64,000 bases of DNA from Methylobacterium sp. Leaf465. GTDB taxonomy: Bacteria; Pseudomonadota; Alphaproteobacteria; Rhizobiales; Beijerinckiaceae. The stretch lies in contig NZ_LMRA01000047.1 in the NCBI RefSeq assembly GCF_001424705.1, positions 56,428-120,427 on the forward strand, read 5' to 3'. The translations under genes were made by a program, and so were the position numbers. Under the pieces are notes generated by a model. That model searched no databases, was not told where the DNA came from, and saw only the letters and a program-made list of their open reading frames with translations. This document shows, one piece after another, positions 60,853-64,000 of this stretch (within the stretch, counting starts at the first letter, position 1; each line of letters starts with the position of its first letter).

Positions 60853-62067
60853 TCATCGCATCCCCGGGGCCGCGCGGCGGTTGTAGGCGTTCATCAGCGC
60901 GGCGAGGCCGAGGCTCAGGGTCAGGTAGACCGCCATGGTGATCGCCACGACCTCCACGGCCTGGTTGGTCTGGTTGAGCACCGTGCCCATGAAGACGTGG
61001 ACGAGGTCGGGATAGCCGATCAGCACGGCCAGGGACGAGTTCTTCGTGATGTTGAGGTACTGGCTGGTGAGCGGCGGCACGATCACCCGCATCGCCTGGG
61101 GAATCGTGACGAGCGCCAAGGTCTTGGCCCGGCTCAGGCCCAGGGCGGCGGCCGCCTCCCCCTGGCCCCGGGCCACGCTGTTGAGGCCGGCGCGCACGAT
61201 CTCGGCGATGAAGGCCGCCGTGTAGGTGGAGAGCCCGAGGAGCAGCGCGGCGAATTCCGGCAGGATTCCGAGCCCGCCCTCGGGTCCGTAGGGACCGGGC
61301 GCCGGCCAGGCGACCGGCACGGGGTGCCCGGCGCGGGCGAGACCGATCCAGGCGAGCGCCGGCAGGCCGAGCACCAGGGCGAGGGCCGGCCCCACGATCG
61401 GGCCGGGCGCGGCCCCGGCCTCGACGCGGCGGGCCCTGCGGCGCGCCCAGGCGCCCGACAGGACGATCCCCGCCAGGACGGCTGCGGGCACGAGCCAGGC
61501 GACACCGGAAAATTCCGGGCGGGGCAGGACCAGCCCGCGCTGGCTGAGATAGGCCCCGCCCCAGGCCGCCGGACGCTGCGCCTCGGGCAGCGCCACCCGC
61601 ACGGCCACGTACCAGACCAGGAGCTGGAGCAGCAGCGGCAGGTTGCGCAGGGTCTCGACATAGGTGGCCGCCAGGGTGCGGACGAGCCAGTTCGGCGACA
61701 ACCGGGCGATGCCCACGGCGAATCCGATCAGCGTGGCCAGCCCGATGGCGAGGCCCGAGACCAGCAGGGTGTTGAGGAGCCCGACGCGGAACGCGTCGAG
61801 ATAGGTCGCGGTCGCGGCGGCGTAGGGGATCAGCCGCTGGCTGATGTCGAACCCCGCCGAGCGTCCGAGGAAGCCGAAGCCGGCGGTGATGCCCTGGCGC
61901 GCGAGTTTTTCGGACGCGTTGGTGGCGGCGACATACGCGAGCGCGGCGAGCGCGAGCGCGACGAGGGCCTGGAGCGCGAGGGCGCGCGGGGATCGAGGCA
62001 CGCGCCGACCTCCCCGCGCACCCCTCCCCCCGCTGCGGGGGCGGGTCCGCCCGGACGCGCGGTCCAT
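60853..62067 (-). CDS. aapQ: General amino acid ABC transporter permease, AapQ
   Basis: 404 residues with an N-terminal helix, FGFLGRSAGFDISQRLIPY, and a long loop with WGGAYLSQRGLVLPRPEF before the permease domain, as in AapQ. The EAA loop is seen in AGLNSVARGQGEAAAALGLSRAKTLALVTIPQAMRV. It partners AapM. It begins 12 bp before the end of aapJ (62079) on the minus strand, and 30 bp separate it from aapM. Confidence 0.94.
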   Translation of the reverse strand: MDRASGRTRPRSGGRGARGGRRVPRSPRALALQALVALALAALAYVAATNASEKLARQGITAGFGFLGRSAGFDISQRLIPYAAATATYLDAFRVGLLNTLLVSGLAIGLATLIGFAVGIARLSPNWLVRTLAATYVETLRNLPLLLQLLVWYVAVRVALPEAQRPAAWGGAYLSQRGLVLPRPEFSGVAWLVPAAVLAGIVLSGAWARRRARRVEAGAAPGPIVGPALALVLGLPALAWIGLARAGHPVPVAWPAPGPYGPEGGLGILPEFAALLLGLSTYTAAFIAEIVRAGLNSVARGQGEAAAALGLSRAKTLALVTIPQAMRVIVPPLTSQYLNITKNSSLAVLIGYPDLVHVFMGTVLNQTNQAVEVVAITMAVYLTLSLGLAALMNAYNRRAAPGMR

Positions 62068-62078
62068 CCCGTCCCCCC

Positions 62079-63110
62079 TCACCGGATCGGCGGCCCGTAG
62101 TGCAGGCCCCCGTTCGTCCAGAGCGCGTTCAGCCCGCGCGGGATCTTCAGGGGCGTCCCGTCGCCGAGGTTGCGGGCGAAGACGTCGCCGTAATTGCCGA
62201 CGTGGCGGACGATCCGGTAGGCCCAGTCGCCGGTCAGCCCGAGGCCCTGGCCGTACTTGCCCTCCAGCCCGAGGATGCGCTTGACGTCCGGGCTCAGGGT
62301 CTCGCCCCGGAGCCGGTCCACGTTCTCCTGCGTGATGCCCGCCTCCTCCGCGTCGAGCATGGCGTAGTGGGTCCAGGCGACGAGGTCGCGCCAGGCATCG
62401 TCGCCCTGGCGCACGCCGGGCGCGAAGGGCTCCTTGGAGATCGCCTCCTCGAGGATCACGTGCGCCTCCGGGTGGGCGGTCTTCAGGCGCTCGCCGAAGA
62501 GGGAGGACTTGTCCGTGGAGTAGGCGTCGCAGCGGCCGGATTCGTAGGCGCCCAGGGTCTGCTCGCTGTTGGCGAAGGTGACCACCTGGTAGGTCAGCCC
62601 GCGGGTGCGGAACCAGTCGGCGGTGTTGAGCTCCGTGGTGGTGCCCTGCTGCAGGCAGATCGTGGCCCGGTCGAGCTGCTTCACCGCCGTGACGTTCAGG
62701 GATTTGCGCACGAGAAACCCCTGCCCGTCGAAGAAGGTGATCACCGGGAAGTTCATCGCGGCGGTGTCGCGCGACAGGGTCCAGGTGGTGTTGCGGGCGA
62801 GCACGTCGATCTCGCCCGATTGCAGGGCGGTGAAGCGCGCGGCCGAGGATTGCGGGATGAAGCGCACCGCGTCGGGATCGTCGAAGATCGCCGCGGCGAG
62901 CGCCCGGCAGAAATCCACGTCGAGCCCGTGCCAGCGCCCCTGCCCGTCCGGCATGCTGAAGCCCGCCACCCCGCCGCTGACCCCGCAGACGAGGTGCCCG
63001 CGCGCCTTGACCTGGGCGAGGGTGTCGCCTTGCGCGAGCGCCGCAGTCTGGGTCAGCGCCGGAGACGCGGCGAGCAGGGCGGCGAGGAGCGGGATCGACA
63101 GGGATCGCAT
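62079..63110 (-). CDS. aapJ: General amino acid ABC transporter, periplasmic binding protein
   Basis: 343 residues from the ATG at 63110; signal peptide SIPLLAALLAASPALTQTAALA. Mature part with LAQVKARGHLVCGVSGGVAGF, GLDVDFCRALAAAIFDDPDA, NTTWTLSRDTAAMNFPVI and SAYSTDKSSL-like RCDAYSTDKSSLFGERL: the AapJ/BztA pattern. It delivers a wide range of L-amino acids to AapQM. A second ATG 18 bp upstream (63128) is possible. First gene of the aap operon, which is next to metC as in rhizobia. Confidence 0.95.
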   Translation of the reverse strand: MRSLSIPLLAALLAASPALTQTAALAQGDTLAQVKARGHLVCGVSGGVAGFSMPDGQGRWHGLDVDFCRALAAAIFDDPDAVRFIPQSSAARFTALQSGEIDVLARNTTWTLSRDTAAMNFPVITFFDGQGFLVRKSLNVTAVKQLDRATICLQQGTTTELNTADWFRTRGLTYQVVTFANSEQTLGAYESGRCDAYSTDKSSLFGERLKTAHPEAHVILEEAISKEPFAPGVRQGDDAWRDLVAWTHYAMLDAEEAGITQENVDRLRGETLSPDVKRILGLEGKYGQGLGLTGDWAYRIVRHVGNYGDVFARNLGDGTPLKIPRGLNALWTNGGLHYGPPIR

Positions 63111-63245
63111 GCGCGCATTGCAGGGCATCGGCGGCCGGGGTCAAGCCGGGAACCCAGGCGTCGGGCCCAAGACCAGGGGGCCCCAAGACCAAAGGATCGG
63201 GCCGCGTGGCTTGTCCGGCCGGCACCCGCCGGATATCCTTCGCCC

Positions 63246-63497
63246 ATGTCCGTCGAAGTCTTCTATCTCCTGCGAAAGGACGAGCCTGGGGTCGATCTCC
63301 GGGAACTCGATGACGTCGTGCTGCTGGCCGACGCGCGGACGGATGACGGAACCCTGATCCAGGCCGGCACGGAGGGAACCGTGGTGGCCGTCTGGCAGGA
63401 CGGATCAGCCTACGAGGTCGAGTTCGCCGAGCCCGAAGGCGCCCTCGCGACGGTTCGGGCCACCGGAATCAAGCGGATCGGGCGCCGGGCGGCTTGA
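63246..63497 (+). CDS. DUF4926 family small protein
   Basis: 83 residues. LREL DDVVLLAD, a GTLIQAGTEGTVVAVWQDGS loop and YEVEFAEPEGA give the SH3/KOW-like barrel recorded as DUF4926. No signal peptide. It is coupled to the following gene by a TTGA start/stop overlap. In other genomes DUF4926 and DUF6883 genes are neighbours, which suggests one function, perhaps toxin-antitoxin-like or a small stress module. Function unknown. Confidence 0.8.
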   Translation: MSVEVFYLLRKDEPGVDLRELDDVVLLADARTDDGTLIQAGTEGTVVAVWQDGSAYEVEFAEPEGALATVRATGIKRIGRRAA

Positions 63498-63853
63498 GCG
63501 GGCCGGCGGCCTCTCCGACGCGGTTCACGATCCGCAACAACAAGCTCGTCGACTACCTGTTGGACCTCTCCCATCCACGGGGCGGCTCGAAGGCACGCTT
63601 CTTCCTGGCCTTCGGCTTCAGCCGGGACAGACCGATGGAACTTGCCGACGCCCTGGCCGACCACGTCCTCAGGACGGAGGGACGCCCGCAGAATCTGACG
63701 GAGAACGGCCCGACCAAGCTCGTCTTCGAAGGGCGGCTTCGCGCGCCGAACGGCCGGGAGCCCTGGGTGCGCTCGGTCTGGCAAGTCGAGGCCGATGGCG
63801 TCGCCAGGCTCGTGACGGTCGTTCCCCTGAGGCGCGCGGACGAGGAGGCCTGA
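63494..63853 (+). CDS. DUF6883 family protein, partner of the DUF4926 gene
   Basis: 119 residues starting at TTG 63494; no ATG is available before the conserved region, and the TTGA overlap with the DUF4926 stop argues for coupling. IRNNKLVDYLLDLSHPRGGS, then KARFFLAFGFS and ELADALADHVL, are the conserved first half. KLVFEGRLRAPNGREPWVRS followed by VWQVEADGVARLVTVVPLR ends the domain. Its role is not known. It is divergent from aapJ. Confidence 0.75.
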   Translation: MSGPAASPTRFTIRNNKLVDYLLDLSHPRGGSKARFFLAFGFSRDRPMELADALADHVLRTEGRPQNLTENGPTKLVFEGRLRAPNGREPWVRSVWQVEADGVARLVTVVPLRRADEEA

Positions 63854-63930
63854 TCCGGCCGCCCGGCTTGACGCCGGCGCGCGGGCCGGGCTTCGGTCGC
63901 CGCACGCTCACCCCTCGCCCACCGGTGCCG

Positions 63931-64000
63931 ATGTCGAACACCCCTCCCCGCGACCCCGCCCGCTTCGGGGCGAGCACCCGCCTCGTCCATGCGGGGCGCG
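63931..64000 (+). CDS. metC: Probable cystathionine beta-lyase, N-terminal codons only
   Basis: The frame from the ATG at 63931 reads MSNTPPRDPARFGAS then TRLVHAGR and runs off the window. T-x-L-V-H-x-G-R at the N-terminus is typical of PLP-dependent Cys/Met metabolism enzymes. metC lies next to aapJQMP in rhizobia, which supports the reading. Only 23 codons are seen, so the assignment is tentative. Confidence 0.6.
   Translation, partial: MSNTPPRDPARFGASTRLVHAGR

Overview
The window is very GC-rich, densely coded DNA from an alphaproteobacterium of the Hyphomicrobiales, most likely Methylobacterium or a close relative. This rests on codon use, on gene order (dacA-tmk-holB-metG-tatD-MBL; metC beside aapJQMP; NDUFAF6-like/NDUFAF3-like/secF-secD-yajC), on a CtrA-type TTAA-N7-TTAA box and on the protein sequences themselves. 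The housekeeping genes point to the main chromosome. No tRNA, rRNA, CRISPR array or intact insertion sequence was seen.

Layout. 1-7.2 kb: the end of an exopolysaccharide/capsule locus on the plus strand. It holds the tail of a Wzc/GumC-like protein (frameshifted by a 101-bp tandem duplication), a secreted beta-helix-like protein, a Wzy-like polymerase and an acyltransferase-3 enzyme. The last two lie in visibly AT-richer DNA. 7.2-8.6 kb: about 1.4 kb without a credible gene, ending near a 28-bp sequence that closely resembles a XerC/XerD dif site. 8.6-9.5 kb: a secreted SGNH hydrolase. 9.6-17.8 kb: a minus-strand housekeeping block (MBL hydrolase, tatD, metG, holB, tmk, dacA, rlpA). Genes on the two sides of the dif-like site mostly point towards it, as expected at a replication terminus.

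18-22.4 kb: a ParA-like ATPase overlapping a ribbon-helix-helix gene with a CtrA-type box upstream, a PAS-domain protein, a membrane-anchored ClpP-fold protein and cobF. 22.6-28.5 kb: a heavy-metal efflux operon (Cys/His-rich periplasmic protein, unusual CusB-like adaptor, CusA/CzcA-like RND pump, DUF305 protein). 28.6-32.4 kb: a three-subunit molybdenum hydroxylase of PaoABC type. 32.4-33.8 kb: an ECF sigma factor with its anti-sigma factor. 34-41.5 kb: serA, a GlcD-like flavoprotein, a DegP-like protein that has lost its catalytic triad, trmFO, an MFS carrier and a GNAT enzyme.

41.5-44.5 kb: L-lactate permease and manganese catalase, each with a clear terminator. 44.5-49 kb: squalene/phytoene-synthase-like and Mth938-like genes (relatives of complex I assembly factors), then secF, secD and yajC. 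49.3-58.9 kb: a DUF815 ATPase, a DUF3597 protein, an orphan solute-binding protein, a divergent tautomerase/LysR pair, a HerA-like ATPase, small unknowns, a NylC/DmpA-type P1 peptidase, a RarD-like transporter and an unknown anchored protein. 58.9-63.1 kb: the aapJQMP general amino acid ABC transporter. 63.2-64 kb: a DUF4926/DUF6883 gene pair and the first codons of a probable metC.

Two themes run through the window. Short tandem duplications (14-101 bp) are unusually common and often sit on or beside the 3' ends of genes. Overlapping start/stop codons (ATGA, GTGA, TTGA) make many operons clearly translationally coupled.
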